A stretch of 64,000 nucleotides of DNA, taken from Alphaproteobacteria bacterium (GTDB lineage Bacteria; Pseudomonadota; Alphaproteobacteria; JAEULC01). A model generated the notes under the pieces. It had not been told where the DNA came from, made no database searches, and worked only from the letters and a program-made list of their open reading frames with translations. Numbering within the stretch: position 1 is the stretch's first letter; each line of letters begins with the position of its first letter. The stretch is from the NCBI GenBank assembly GCA_020846275.1, contig JADLEG010000145.1, forward strand, positions 1 to 64,000, written 5' to 3'. Both the position numbers and the translations under genes were made by a program. This document shows, piece by piece, positions 8,012 to 17,203 of this stretch.

Positions 8012-10077
8012 CCGCCGAGGCGAACTGGCGCATCGGGGTCGATGTCGGCGGCACCTTCACCGACATGATCCTGGTCGACCGACGCGGCGACATCCGCGTC
8101 GTGAAGGTGCCGACGGTGCCGTCCGACCCGGCCGAGGGCGTCATGGCGGCGGTCGGCAAGGCTGCCGCGGAGATCGGCGTACCGGTCGAGGGCCTGCTCG
8201 GCGACTGCGCGCTGTTCGTGCACGGCTCGACCATCGCCACCAACACCGTGCTGGAAGGCAAGGGCGCGCGCGTGGGAATGCTGACCACCGAGGGCTTCCG
8301 CGATTCGCTGGAGATCCGCCGGGGTCAACGCGACAATCCCTGGGACCATCGCACTCCCTATCCGCCCGTCCTGGTGCCGCGCTACCTCCGGCTTCCCGTC
8401 CGCGGGCGGGTCGATCGGACCGGCGCGGAGGATGCGCCGCTCGAGCTCGCGGACGTCGATGCCGCGATGCGGGTGTTCAAGGACGAGGGGGTCGAGGCGA
8501 TCGCCGTCTGCCTGTTCAACAGCTATGCCGGCGACGGGCAGGAAGTGGCCGCCGCGCGCCGTGCGGAAGCCGTCGGACCGACGCGATGGGTATCGGTGTC
8601 GAGCGCGGTGGCGCCGATCGCCGGCGAATACGAGCGCGGCTCGACCACCGTCCTCAACGCCTATGTCGCGCCGCGGACCGTGGGCTACTTGCAGGCGCTG
8701 AACCGGCGCCTGGAAGAAAGAGGCCTGAAGAGCCCGCTGCTGCTGATCCAGAACAACGGCGGCGCGGTGACGGTGGAGCATGTGGCCGACCGGCCGGCGA
8801 CCCTGCTGCTGTCAGGGCCGGCGGCCGGGGTGGGCGCCCTGTCCTACTACGCGGCGGCGGCGGGCACGTCCGACCTGATCTCGATGGAGATCGGCGGCAC
8901 GAGCTGCGACGTCATCCTGATGACGGCGGGCAAGGTCGCCTTCACCAGCAATCTGGACATCGGCGGCTATGCCTGCGTGCTGCCCTCGGTCGAGGTGCAT
9001 ACGATCGGCGCGGGCGGCGGCACGATCGCGCGGGTCGATGCGGCGGGGATGCTGCAGGTCGGTCCCCAGGGCGCGGGCGCGCGGCCCGGGCCGGCCTGTT
9101 ATGGGCTTGGCGGGACCGAGCCAACGATCACCGACGCCCAGGTCGTGCTGGGCCGCTTGAAGCCGGGTACCTATGCCGGCGGCGCCGTCGCGATCGACGC
9201 CGCGCTTGCCGCCCGCTCCATCGAGTCGAAGATCGCCAAGCCGCTGGGAATTTCGGTCGAGCGCGCGGCGGCGGGAATCATCCGGCTGATGGACCAGAAG
9301 CTGCTGCAGGCCGTGCAGCGCTTGAGCTCCGAACGCGGCCACGATCCCCGGCGCTTCACCCTGGTCGCCGCCGGCGGCGCCGGGCCCTTGCACGGCGGAA
9401 CGGTCGCACGCGCCCTCGGCTGCCGGCACGTCTACCTGCCGCGCCTGTCCGGGGCGTTCTGCGCGCTGGGCATGCTGCATTCCGACGTGCGGCACGACTA
9501 CGTGCGCGTCCATTTCATCGATCTGGACCGGGCCGATCCGAGGGGGCTCGAGACGATCTTCGCCGCGCTTGAGCGCGAGGCGATCGCCACGCTGCACAGC
9601 GAAGGCTTCGTCGACGGCGCCGCGCGGTGCGAGCGGGCGCTCGACCTGCGCTATGTAGGCCAGCAGTGGGATATCACGGTGCCGGTAGGCGCTGCGTTCG
9701 ATCCGGCGACGATCCGGCGCGACTTCGATGCCGAGCATGACCGGCTGTTCGGGCATATCCAGCCCGGCGGCATCATCGAGATCACCAAGGCGCGCGTGAC
9801 CGGCGTGGGCAGACTGCCGCCGCTCAGCCCCGGCGCGCCGCCGGCGGCGGAGGGCGCGGCGCGGCCGACCGACCGGCGCAAGGCGTGGATCGACGAGACG
9901 AGCGGCTGGCAGGACACCGCCATCTATGACGGCGGCGGCCTGGCCCCCGGCCATCGCATCGAAGGCCCGGCGATCGTGAACGAGCAGACGACCACCCTGC
10001 TGGTCGGGCGGGACGACGTGCTGGTGGTGGACAAGTCCGGCAACTACAGCATCGAGCTGGGCGGGGTGGCTGAATGA
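8008..10077 (+). CDS. hyuA: Hydantoinase/oxoprolinase family protein, A subunit
   Basis: 689 residues. GVDVGGTFTDMILVD is the N-terminal ATP-binding loop of HyuA/5-oxoprolinase alpha subunits, and IGGTSCDVILM and RVDAAGMLQVGPQG follow in the expected order. With HyuB it forms an ATP-dependent enzyme that opens hydantoin, oxoproline or related lactam/keto rings; acetone and acetophenone carboxylases are homologous. The start is GTG 8008-8010, overlapping the iclR stop, and is supported by the family start at WRIGVDVGG. No third small subunit of acetone-carboxylase type is seen, which favours a hydantoinase or oxoprolinase role. Confidence 0.92.
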   Translation: MTAEANWRIGVDVGGTFTDMILVDRRGDIRVVKVPTVPSDPAEGVMAAVGKAAAEIGVPVEGLLGDCALFVHGSTIATNTVLEGKGARVGMLTTEGFRDSLEIRRGQRDNPWDHRTPYPPVLVPRYLRLPVRGRVDRTGAEDAPLELADVDAAMRVFKDEGVEAIAVCLFNSYAGDGQEVAAARRAEAVGPTRWVSVSSAVAPIAGEYERGSTTVLNAYVAPRTVGYLQALNRRLEERGLKSPLLLIQNNGGAVTVEHVADRPATLLLSGPAAGVGALSYYAAAAGTSDLISMEIGGTSCDVILMTAGKVAFTSNLDIGGYACVLPSVEVHTIGAGGGTIARVDAAGMLQVGPQGAGARPGPACYGLGGTEPTITDAQVVLGRLKPGTYAGGAVAIDAALAARSIESKIAKPLGISVERAAAGIIRLMDQKLLQAVQRLSSERGHDPRRFTLVAAGGAGPLHGGTVARALGCRHVYLPRLSGAFCALGMLHSDVRHDYVRVHFIDLDRADPRGLETIFAALEREAIATLHSEGFVDGAARCERALDLRYVGQQWDITVPVGAAFDPATIRRDFDAEHDRLFGHIQPGGIIEITKARVTGVGRLPPLSPGAPPAAEGAARPTDRRKAWIDETSGWQDTAIYDGGGLAPGHRIEGPAIVNEQTTTLLVGRDDVLVVDKSGNYSIELGGVAE

Positions 10078-11849
10078 GCACGCTCGATCCGATCACCCTC
10101 GCGCTGGTCCAGAACCGCCTGGACCACGTGGCGCGCCAGATGGGCTGGGTGATGATCCGCACCTCGCGCAGCCCGATCTTCAACCAGTCGCACGATTTCT
10201 CGTGCTTCATTACCGATGCGGCGGGAACGCTGGTGTCGCAGGCCGACGGCATCCCGATCCACACCGGCGGCGGCGGGTTTGCCGTTCGTGCGCTGCTCGG
10301 CGCCTTCGCCGGGCGGATCGACGAGGGCGACGTGTTCCTGCTCAACGATCCCTATGTCGCGGGCGGCAACCACCTGCCTGACTGGGTGATCGCGCGGCCG
10401 GTCTTCGTGCAGGGAAAGCTGGTCGCCTTCACCTGCAACCGCGCGCACCAGTCGGACATCGGCGGCGGCGCGGCGGGAACGTACAATCCCCAGGCGACCG
10501 AGATCTTCCACGAGGGCATCCGCCTGCCGCCGCTGAAGCTGTATGAGCGCGGCCAGGTCCGCGACGACCTGTGGCAGCTCCTGATGATCAATACGCGCAC
10601 GCCGCACCTGCTCGACGGCGACCTGCGGGCGATGATCGGCTCCACGCGCATCGGCGCGGAAGAGGTCGCGTCGACCGTGCGCGACCTGGGCATCGAGGCA
10701 GCGCTGGCGAACTTCGAGGGCATCCTCGACCATGCCGACCGCCGCCTGCGCGCGGCGCTGGCCAAGCTGCCCGACGGCGTCTACCGGGCGGAGGAGCGGT
10801 TCGACAACGACTGCTTCGAGCCCAAGGACATTCCGCTGGTGGCCACCCTGACCAAGACGGGCGAGCGCCTTACCGTCGATTTCACCGGCACGGCGCCGCA
10901 GATCAGGGGATTCAAGAACTCCTCGGTCGCCAACACCTACTCGTCGGTCTATGCCGGCATTGCCTCGTTCTTCGACAGCGACCTGCCGCGCAACGAAGGC
11001 ACTTTCCGCTGCGTCGACATCATCGCGCCGGAAGGTTCGATCGTGAACGCCCGTCCGCCCGCGCCGATGACGATGTGCACGGTGTTCCCCGCGCACGAGA
11101 TCATGCACATGATCTGGTGGGCGCTGGGCCAGGCCGACCCGGAGCGGTCGCTCGCGGGGTGGGGCAAGAACAGCTTTCCCAACGCATCGGGCCGCGACGC
11201 CAACGGCATGACCTGGGTCATGTACAACTGGGGCGGCAATTCGGGCGCCGGCGCGGCCGGGGCGCGCGACGGCTTCAACCAGATGGGGCCGATGATCACC
11301 TTGGGCGGCCTGACCATCCCCAACGCCGAGACCTACGAGCAGCTCTATCCGGTCAAGGTCCGGCGCCACGAGCTGCGCTGCGACGCCGCCGGGCCCGGCA
11401 AGTATCGCGGCGGCACGGGCGTGACTTACGAGGTCGACATCCTGACGGACGCGGAATACTCGTTCCGCGCCGAGGGCCTCACGCGGCCGACCGGCCTCGG
11501 CGTGCGGGGCGGGCAGTCGGGCGCGCTGGCGACGATCACCCTGACGGAAAAAGGCAAGGCGCCGCGCCAGGGGCCGAGCTACGGCATCTGGCGGCTGAAG
11601 GCGGCGCGCCTCACGATCGAATCGCCGGGCGGCGGCGGCGTCGGCGATCCGCTGCAACGCGAACCGGCGCGCGTGCTGCGCGACGTGCGCGACGGGCTGG
11701 TCAGCCCGCAGGTCGCGGCCCGGACCTATGGCGTCGTGATCGCGGCCGATGGTCGGTCCGTCGACCAACCGGCCACGGCGCGCCGCCGGGCGGAGAAGCA
11801 GCCCGCCCAGCTTGTGCCGCCGGCGCCATTGACAAGCGTCGCGACATGA
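10074..11849 (+). CDS. hyuB: Hydantoinase B/oxoprolinase family protein
   Basis: 591 residues with HyuB landmarks: DPITLALVQNRLDHVARQMG at the start, RTSRSPIFNQSHDFSCFI, HTGGGGFAVRALLG, LLNDPYVAGGNHLPDW, and the C-terminal RGGTGVTYEVDIL and ESPGGGGVGDP. It is the partner of HyuA; the pair hydrolyses a cyclic amide or carboxylates a ketone at the expense of ATP. The ATG overlaps the hyuA TGA by four bases (ATGA), typical of subunits made in fixed ratio. The tail beyond GGGGVGDP continues into an ABC importer gene, so uptake of the substrate is encoded directly downstream. Confidence 0.92.
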   Translation: MSTLDPITLALVQNRLDHVARQMGWVMIRTSRSPIFNQSHDFSCFITDAAGTLVSQADGIPIHTGGGGFAVRALLGAFAGRIDEGDVFLLNDPYVAGGNHLPDWVIARPVFVQGKLVAFTCNRAHQSDIGGGAAGTYNPQATEIFHEGIRLPPLKLYERGQVRDDLWQLLMINTRTPHLLDGDLRAMIGSTRIGAEEVASTVRDLGIEAALANFEGILDHADRRLRAALAKLPDGVYRAEERFDNDCFEPKDIPLVATLTKTGERLTVDFTGTAPQIRGFKNSSVANTYSSVYAGIASFFDSDLPRNEGTFRCVDIIAPEGSIVNARPPAPMTMCTVFPAHEIMHMIWWALGQADPERSLAGWGKNSFPNASGRDANGMTWVMYNWGGNSGAGAAGARDGFNQMGPMITLGGLTIPNAETYEQLYPVKVRRHELRCDAAGPGKYRGGTGVTYEVDILTDAEYSFRAEGLTRPTGLGVRGGQSGALATITLTEKGKAPRQGPSYGIWRLKAARLTIESPGGGGVGDPLQREPARVLRDVRDGLVSPQVAARTYGVVIAADGRSVDQPATARRRAEKQPAQLVPPAPLTSVAT

Positions 11850-12622
11850 AGGGAAACCGCATCGGCAATTTCTGCTGGCGCCTGGCCCTGCCGGCGGTGC
11901 TGATCGCGGCATGGTACTACGCGACCGAGATCAGGCCGATGCTCCATCCGACCCTGCTGCCGTCGCCGCTCGCCGTGCTGCGCATGTTCTGGAAGCTGCT
12001 GTGGAACGGCGAGCTGTTCGTGCATATCGGCGCCAGCCTGCTGCGCATCTTCTACGCCAACCTCGCCGCCCTCGCGCTCGGCGTGCCGCTGGGCCTTGCC
12101 ATGGGGCTGTTCCGCCCGGTCGAGCGGCTGCTTGACGGGCTGCTCAGCATCTTCCGGCCGATCCCGCCTCTGGCCTGGGTGCCGCTGTCGATCCTGTGGC
12201 TGGGCATCGGCACGACCTCGGTGGTGTTCATCACGTTCCTGGCCGCCTTCTTCGCGATCGTGATCAACACCATCGCCGGCGCTCGCGCGGTCGACCGGCT
12301 GCACATGCGCGCCGCCCTGTCGCTCGGCGCCAGCCGACGGCGCATCATGACGCATGTGGTGCTGCCGACCGTGGCGTCCTACGTCTTCACGGGGCTGCGC
12401 ATCGCCATCGGCGTGTCGTGGATGAGCATCGTGGCGGCCGAGCTGATCGCCGCGTCCAGCGGCCTCGGCTACATGATCACCTACTACCGCGAGGCGCTGC
12501 GCACCGACGCGATCATCGTCGGCATGCTGACCATCGGCGTGATCGGCCTGGCGATGGACCTGGCGACCCGGCGCATCGAGCAGTGGCTGATGCCCTGGCG
12601 CACCGGATACCACCTGGCATGA
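11846..12622 (+). CDS. ABC transporter permease, SsuC/TauC type
   Basis: 258 residues and about six membrane segments, including one near the N-terminus (LALPAVLIAAWYYAT). The EAA-loop region reads RAALSLGASRRRIMTHVVLP, as in permeases for sulfonates, nitrate, taurine and thiamine precursors. It forms the membrane channel for the ATPase and binding protein downstream. ATGA overlap with hyuB and ATGA overlap with the ATPase gene place it in the middle of the iclR-hyuAB operon. The ligand is probably the HyuAB substrate or its precursor. Confidence 0.9.
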   Translation: MKGNRIGNFCWRLALPAVLIAAWYYATEIRPMLHPTLLPSPLAVLRMFWKLLWNGELFVHIGASLLRIFYANLAALALGVPLGLAMGLFRPVERLLDGLLSIFRPIPPLAWVPLSILWLGIGTTSVVFITFLAAFFAIVINTIAGARAVDRLHMRAALSLGASRRRIMTHVVLPTVASYVFTGLRIAIGVSWMSIVAAELIAASSGLGYMITYYREALRTDAIIVGMLTIGVIGLAMDLATRRIEQWLMPWRTGYHLA

Positions 12623-13404
12623 CCGCCGCGGGCGCCAAGATCTCCGTGCAGGGCGTGGCGAAGACGTTCCAGTCCGCCGCCGGCGACGCGGTGAGCGCGC
12701 TGGGCGAGGTCGACCTCGACATCGCGCCGGGCGAATTCGTGTCGATCGTCGGCCCCAGCGGCTGCGGCAAGTCGACCCTGCTCAACGTCCTGGCCGGATT
12801 CGAGGAGCCCTCGCAGGGCGAGGCGCTGATGGATGGCCGGCCGATCCGGGGTCCGGGCCCGGAGCGCGGCGTGGTGTTCCAGGAATATGCGCTGTTCCCG
12901 TGGCTGACGGTCGCGGGCAATGTCGCCTTCGGCCCGGCCAGCCGCGGCATCGCCGCCGACGAGGTTGCCGCGCGCGTCCGTCACTACGTGGCGATGGTGA
13001 AGCTGGACGGCTCGGAGCGCAAATACCCGCACGAGCTGTCGGGCGGCATGCGCCAGCGCTGCGCGCTGGCGCGCTGCATCGCCAACGACCCCGACGTGCT
13101 GCTGATGGACGAGCCGCTGGCCGCGCTCGACGCCCTGACCCGCCTGTCGCTGCAGGACGAGCTGCTGCGGATCTGGAGCGAGGCATCGCGCGAGCGGCCC
13201 AAGACCGTGCTCTACATCACCCATGCGATCGACGAGGCGATCTACCTGTCCGACCGGGTCGTGGTGATGAGCGAGCGGCCGGGCCGCATCCGGCGCGTGA
13301 TCGAGGTGCCCTTCGCGCGCCCCCGCGCGCCGGAAATCCGCACCGATCCGCGGTTCCACGCCCTTACCGACGAGATCTGGCTGTTGTTGCGCAGGGAACC
13401 CTGA
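12619..13404 (+). CDS. ABC transporter ATP-binding protein, SsuB/TauB type
   Basis: 261 residues with Walker A GPSGCGKST, Q-loop VFQEYALFPW, signature LSGGMRQR, Walker B VLLMDEPLAALD and the switch His in YITHAIDEA. The EYALFPW form of the Q-loop and the ALD after Walker B are those of SsuB/TauB/NrtD ATPases. It energises the permease encoded just upstream (ATGA overlap). Its TGA is followed after 19 bases by the binding-protein gene. Confidence 0.93.
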   Translation: MTAAGAKISVQGVAKTFQSAAGDAVSALGEVDLDIAPGEFVSIVGPSGCGKSTLLNVLAGFEEPSQGEALMDGRPIRGPGPERGVVFQEYALFPWLTVAGNVAFGPASRGIAADEVAARVRHYVAMVKLDGSERKYPHELSGGMRQRCALARCIANDPDVLLMDEPLAALDALTRLSLQDELLRIWSEASRERPKTVLYITHAIDEAIYLSDRVVVMSERPGRIRRVIEVPFARPRAPEIRTDPRFHALTDEIWLLLRREP

Positions 13405-13423
13405 CCAGAACATGGAGGAACAG

Positions 13424-14677
13424 ATGAAGGTCCGATATTTCGCGGCCGCCGCGGTCGCCCTCGTCCTGGCCGTGCCTACGGCCTTCGCCCAGAACAAGCA
13501 GGTCAACGTGCGCGTGGGCTGGAATCCGTTCGCCGGCAGCACGCCCATCACCGCGACGATGATCAACGAAAAGCTGTTCGAGCAGGAGGCCAAGAAATAC
13601 GGCTACGACGTGACGACGGAATGGATCCAGTTCACGGCCGGCGGACCGCCGGCCAATGCCGCGATGGTCTCCGGGCGGCTGGACATCGACGTCGACTTCG
13701 GCTCGGCCGCCATGGTGCCGCGCATCAAGCAGAAGGTGCCGATCCTGATCTTCGGCGTCCATGCCAGCCACCTGTCGAACGCCGTCGTCGTGCGGCCGGG
13801 CAGCGACGTCAACGACATCGCGAAGCTGGCCGGCAAGACCGTCGGCGTGCCGATCGCCACCTCGGCGCACTACACGCTGGCCAGCATCGCCCAGTACCAG
13901 CTCGGCAAGTCGCTGCAGGAGCTGGGCGTGAAGCTGGTCAACATGCCGCCGACCGAGGGCATCAAGATGCCGCCGGGCATCGACGCCGCGGGCGTGTGGG
14001 TGCCGTTGCGATTCATGGGCAAGCCGCTGGGCACGGCCGAGCTGCTGATCGATTCCAGCGGCTTCATGGGCGCCGGGCACCGCCTGGGCGTCAAGCGCAC
14101 GGACGACGTGAAGAACGCCTGGGCCTATCCCGAGGGCTACCTGGCCGACCGACTCTATCTCTGTGCCCGCGACGGCTTCGCCAAGGATCATCCGAACCTG
14201 CTGGTCGCGTTCCTGCGCGCGCGCGTCCTGGCGCAGAAGATCGCCAACGACAACAAGGACAAGGCTTTGGCGGTCGCCAACGAGTGGTGGAAGCTCGATC
14301 CCGCGGTCGCCGCCCAGGCGCGTGACACCTATCCCGAGAACACCAATATCCGCAACGCGCCCTACGTGCTGGAATACGATGCCCTGGCCATCATCAAGAC
14401 CTCGGAGTTTTTCACGTCGATCGACACGATCGACGCGCCGGTCACCTGGGCCGAGCTGAAGCCGGTACTGGCGCCGGCCGCCGCGATGCAGAAGGCAGCC
14501 TGGGAGGAAGGCGGGGCGAAGCCGACGGTGGCCGAGATGGAAGCCCACTTCAAGGGCTCGAACCCGACCTGGCCGGAGCTGAACATCGCGGCCGGGCGGC
14601 CGGTGTGGATGTGGGACGAGACCCCGAACTGGGGCGAACGGCACTACAAGGCCGGACCGTTCACGATGAAGAAGTGA
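13424..14677 (+). CDS. ABC transporter substrate-binding protein, SsuA/NrtA-like
   Basis: 417 residues with a Sec signal peptide (MKVRYFAAAAVALVLAVPTAFA, cleavage near residue 23). The mature protein resembles NMT1/SsuA periplasmic receptors: an early GWNPFAG segment, an aromatic-rich ligand region, and NAVVVRPGSDVNDIAKLAGK. At over 390 mature residues it is longer than a typical SsuA. I chose ATG 13424 because GGAGG (13414-13418) sits five bases before it; the in-frame ATG at 13412 overlaps that site. It completes the importer of the hyuAB operon. Its ligand is not deducible, but a hydantoin-like or lactam compound fits the context. Confidence 0.88.
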   Translation: MKVRYFAAAAVALVLAVPTAFAQNKQVNVRVGWNPFAGSTPITATMINEKLFEQEAKKYGYDVTTEWIQFTAGGPPANAAMVSGRLDIDVDFGSAAMVPRIKQKVPILIFGVHASHLSNAVVVRPGSDVNDIAKLAGKTVGVPIATSAHYTLASIAQYQLGKSLQELGVKLVNMPPTEGIKMPPGIDAAGVWVPLRFMGKPLGTAELLIDSSGFMGAGHRLGVKRTDDVKNAWAYPEGYLADRLYLCARDGFAKDHPNLLVAFLRARVLAQKIANDNKDKALAVANEWWKLDPAVAAQARDTYPENTNIRNAPYVLEYDALAIIKTSEFFTSIDTIDAPVTWAELKPVLAPAAAMQKAAWEEGGAKPTVAEMEAHFKGSNPTWPELNIAAGRPVWMWDETPNWGERHYKAGPFTMKK

Positions 14678-14684
14678 CGCTTGC

Positions 14685-14927
14685 CTATCCGCCCGCCAGG
14701 CGCGGCAGCAGGAAAACCTCGCTGCCCGCCGGGATCGGGCGGAACTGGTCGTCGCGGTAGATCTGGCCATCGATCGCGACCGCAACACCGCGGTCGAGCA
14801 TCGGCTTCAGCTTGGGATGGTCCTGGCCAAGGCGCGTCAGGAGCTGGTGGATGTTGGCCGCCTCCACCTCGACCTCGGCACGCCCCGCTGCCTGCTTGAA
14901 CGAGCCGGACAGCTTGACCTGGACCAT
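14685..14927 (-). CDS. MoaD/ThiS family sulfur-carrier-like protein
   Basis: 80 residues of beta-grasp type: MVQVKLSGSFKQAAGRAEVE at the start and LLPRLAGG at the end. The C-terminal Gly-Gly is the residue pair that MoaD and ThiS use to carry thiocarboxylate after adenylation by a MoeB-like enzyme. The ATG overlaps the TGA of the molybdenum-hydroxylase large subunit by one base (TGATG), so it is the last gene of that operon. It could supply sulfur for cofactor maturation or act as a modifier; this is inference. No MoaE or MoeB gene is nearby. An in-frame upstream extension antisense to nothing but inside the large-subunit gene is a shadow. Confidence 0.82.
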   Translation of the reverse strand: MVQVKLSGSFKQAAGRAEVEVEAANIHQLLTRLGQDHPKLKPMLDRGVAVAIDGQIYRDDQFRPIPAGSEVFLLPRLAGG

Positions 14928-17200
14928 CAGCGGCGCGCCTTCCCCGCCGCCTTGCCGTCGATCGCCTTGAGCACGCGCGGGGGCGACATCGGCAGTTCGG
15001 TCAGGCGCACGTCGGCTGCCGCCGAGACGGCGTTGGCGATCGCGGCCAGCGGCGGCACGATCGACGTCTCGCCCACCCCGCGCACGCCGTAGGGATGGCC
15101 GGGATTGGGCACCTCGACGATGACCGTGTCGATCATCGGCAGGTCGGACGCCACCGGGATGCGGTAGTCGAGGAAACCAGCGTTCTGCAGCCGTCCGTCC
15201 TTGCCGTAGACGTACTCCTCGTTGAGCGCCCAGCCGATGCCCTGCACCGCGCCGCCCTGGAACTGGCCCTCGACATAGCTCGGATGCACCGCCTTGCCGG
15301 CGTCCTGGATGACCGTGTAGCGCTTGATCTGCACCCGCCCGGTTTCGGGATCGACCGCGGCGTCGGCCAGGTGGATGGCGAAGCTGACGCCCGCACCGTC
15401 GGCGTTGACCTCGAAATGCCCCGCGATCGGCCCGCCGGTGTTGCCCGCCTTCTTGGCGATGTCCGCCAGCGACAGCGGCGCGAAGTCGCCCGCGTTCGGG
15501 CTCGACGGCTTGGCATGGCCGTTCTCCCACACCACGGCCTCGGGGCTGATGCCCCAGGTCTTCGCGGCCCTGGCGCACAGCTTGCCGATCGCGTCGCGCG
15601 CGGCCTGGATCGTCGCCAGGCCGGTCGAGAAGGTCACGCGGCTGCCCTCGGAGATGTCGTTGTAGCCGAGCGAACTGGTGTCGGCGACGATTGCCCGCAC
15701 CTTGTCGTAGGGGATGCCCAGCTCCTCGGCGGCGATCATGCACATCGACGCGCGCGAGCCGCCGATGTCCGGCGTCCCGACCGCCAGCGCGACCGTGCCG
15801 TCGATGTTGATGTTCAACGACACGCAGGTCTGGCCGCCGAAATTGAACCAGAACCCGGCCGCCACGCCGCGACCCTCGTTGGGGCCCAGCGGCGCGGTGT
15901 AGTGCGGGTGGTTGCGCGTCGCCTCCAGGCATTGGCGCAGGCCGATGCGGTTGTATTTCGGCCCGTAGGAGGACTGCGTCCCCTCCTTGGCGGCGTTCTT
16001 CAGGCGCAGCTCGATCGGGTCCATGCCGATCTTCCTCGCCAGCTCGTCGAGCACGCTTTCCACCGCGAACGCCACCATCGGCGCGCCCGGCGCGCGATAG
16101 GCGGCCTGCTTCGGCCGGTTGGTGACGACGTCCCAGCCCACCGACTTGACGTGCTCCAGGTCGTAGCAGGCGAAGGCGGACATCGCGCCCAGCTCGACCG
16201 GGGCGCCGGCGAAGGCGCCGCCCTGCATGCGGATTTCGGCCAGGGCGCCGGTGATCCGCCCGGCCTTGGTCACGCCGATCTTGACGTCCATGCTCGAGCT
16301 CGAGGTCGGACCGGAGGCGCGGAACACCTCTTCGCGGGACATCACGATCTTCACCGGCTTTCCGGCCTTGCGCGACAGGGCGAGCGCCACCGGCTCGATG
16401 AACACCGTCGTCTTGCCGCCGAAGCCGCCGCCGATCTCCGACGCCGTCACCCGCAGCTTCGACACGTCCATGCCCAACAGCGCCGCGCAGGTATTGCGCA
16501 CCATGTAGTGGCCCTGCGTGCAGACCCACAATTCGCCCTGCCCGTCCATGCCCATGCTGGCAAGACAGGCATGCGGCTCGATGTAGCCCTGGTGCGTCGC
16601 TTCGGTCCGAAAGCTCCGCTCGATGACCACATCGGCCTGCTTGAAGCCCACCTCGGGATCGCCGTGGCCGAACTCGCAGCGCGCGGCGACGTTGGATGGC
16701 TTCTTCGGCGCCGGGTCGACATGCGCCGTGATCATGTCGTCGTGCAGCAACGGCGCGCCGGGCTTCATCGCCTCGTCGACGTCGGTCACGTGCGGCAGGA
16801 TCTCATAGTCGACCTGGATCAGCTTCAGCGCCTTGCGGGCCACCGACGCGCTGGTGGCGGCAACCGCCGCCACGGCATGGCCGTCATAAAGCGCCTTGCC
16901 GCGCGCCATGACGTTGCACAGCACGTCGCGCAGGGCGCGCTTGCCCTCCTTGAAGTCCGCGGCGGTGACGATTGCCTTGACGCCGGGAAGCTTGGCGGCC
17001 TTGGCGGTGTTGATCGAGCGGATGCGCGCATGCGGATGCGGGCTGCGCAGGATCTTGCCGACCAGCATTCCCGGGGCGTTGGCGTCGGCGCCGAACTTGG
17101 CGCGCCCCGTGACCTTGTCGACGCCGTCCGGTCGCAGCGGGCGCGTCCCGACGAGATTGAACTTGTGGGTTGCCGGATCGATGTTGGAGTCAAGCGGCAT
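14927..17200 (-). CDS. Molybdenum hydroxylase (xanthine dehydrogenase family), large molybdopterin-binding subunit
   Basis: 757 residues. The N-terminal aldehyde-oxidase a/b hammerhead contains DKVTGRAKFGADA, followed by the molybdopterin-binding domain with EIGGGFGGKTTVF and RAPGAPMVAFAVE. YGVRGVGETSIVPP near the end supplies the catalytic Glu (Glu711) that activates Mo-bound hydroxide in this family. The enzyme hydroxylates a heterocycle or aldehyde carbon using water. The start lies 3 bases after the stop of the [2Fe-2S] subunit gene. Order on the transcript is FAD subunit, Fe-S subunit, Mo subunit, MoaD-like protein. The substrate cannot be read from the active-site motifs. Confidence 0.93.
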   Translation of the reverse strand: MPLDSNIDPATHKFNLVGTRPLRPDGVDKVTGRAKFGADANAPGMLVGKILRSPHPHARIRSINTAKAAKLPGVKAIVTAADFKEGKRALRDVLCNVMARGKALYDGHAVAAVAATSASVARKALKLIQVDYEILPHVTDVDEAMKPGAPLLHDDMITAHVDPAPKKPSNVAARCEFGHGDPEVGFKQADVVIERSFRTEATHQGYIEPHACLASMGMDGQGELWVCTQGHYMVRNTCAALLGMDVSKLRVTASEIGGGFGGKTTVFIEPVALALSRKAGKPVKIVMSREEVFRASGPTSSSSMDVKIGVTKAGRITGALAEIRMQGGAFAGAPVELGAMSAFACYDLEHVKSVGWDVVTNRPKQAAYRAPGAPMVAFAVESVLDELARKIGMDPIELRLKNAAKEGTQSSYGPKYNRIGLRQCLEATRNHPHYTAPLGPNEGRGVAAGFWFNFGGQTCVSLNINIDGTVALAVGTPDIGGSRASMCMIAAEELGIPYDKVRAIVADTSSLGYNDISEGSRVTFSTGLATIQAARDAIGKLCARAAKTWGISPEAVVWENGHAKPSSPNAGDFAPLSLADIAKKAGNTGGPIAGHFEVNADGAGVSFAIHLADAAVDPETGRVQIKRYTVIQDAGKAVHPSYVEGQFQGGAVQGIGWALNEEYVYGKDGRLQNAGFLDYRIPVASDLPMIDTVIVEVPNPGHPYGVRGVGETSIVPPLAAIANAVSAAADVRLTELPMSPPRVLKAIDGKAAGKARR

Positions 17201-17203
17201 GGT

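Noticed and set aside
14685..16529. Possible large protein ending in the MoaD-like domain
   Set aside because: The region above 14927 in this frame is a shadow of the molybdenum-hydroxylase large subunit; the MoaD-like ATG overlaps that gene's stop.
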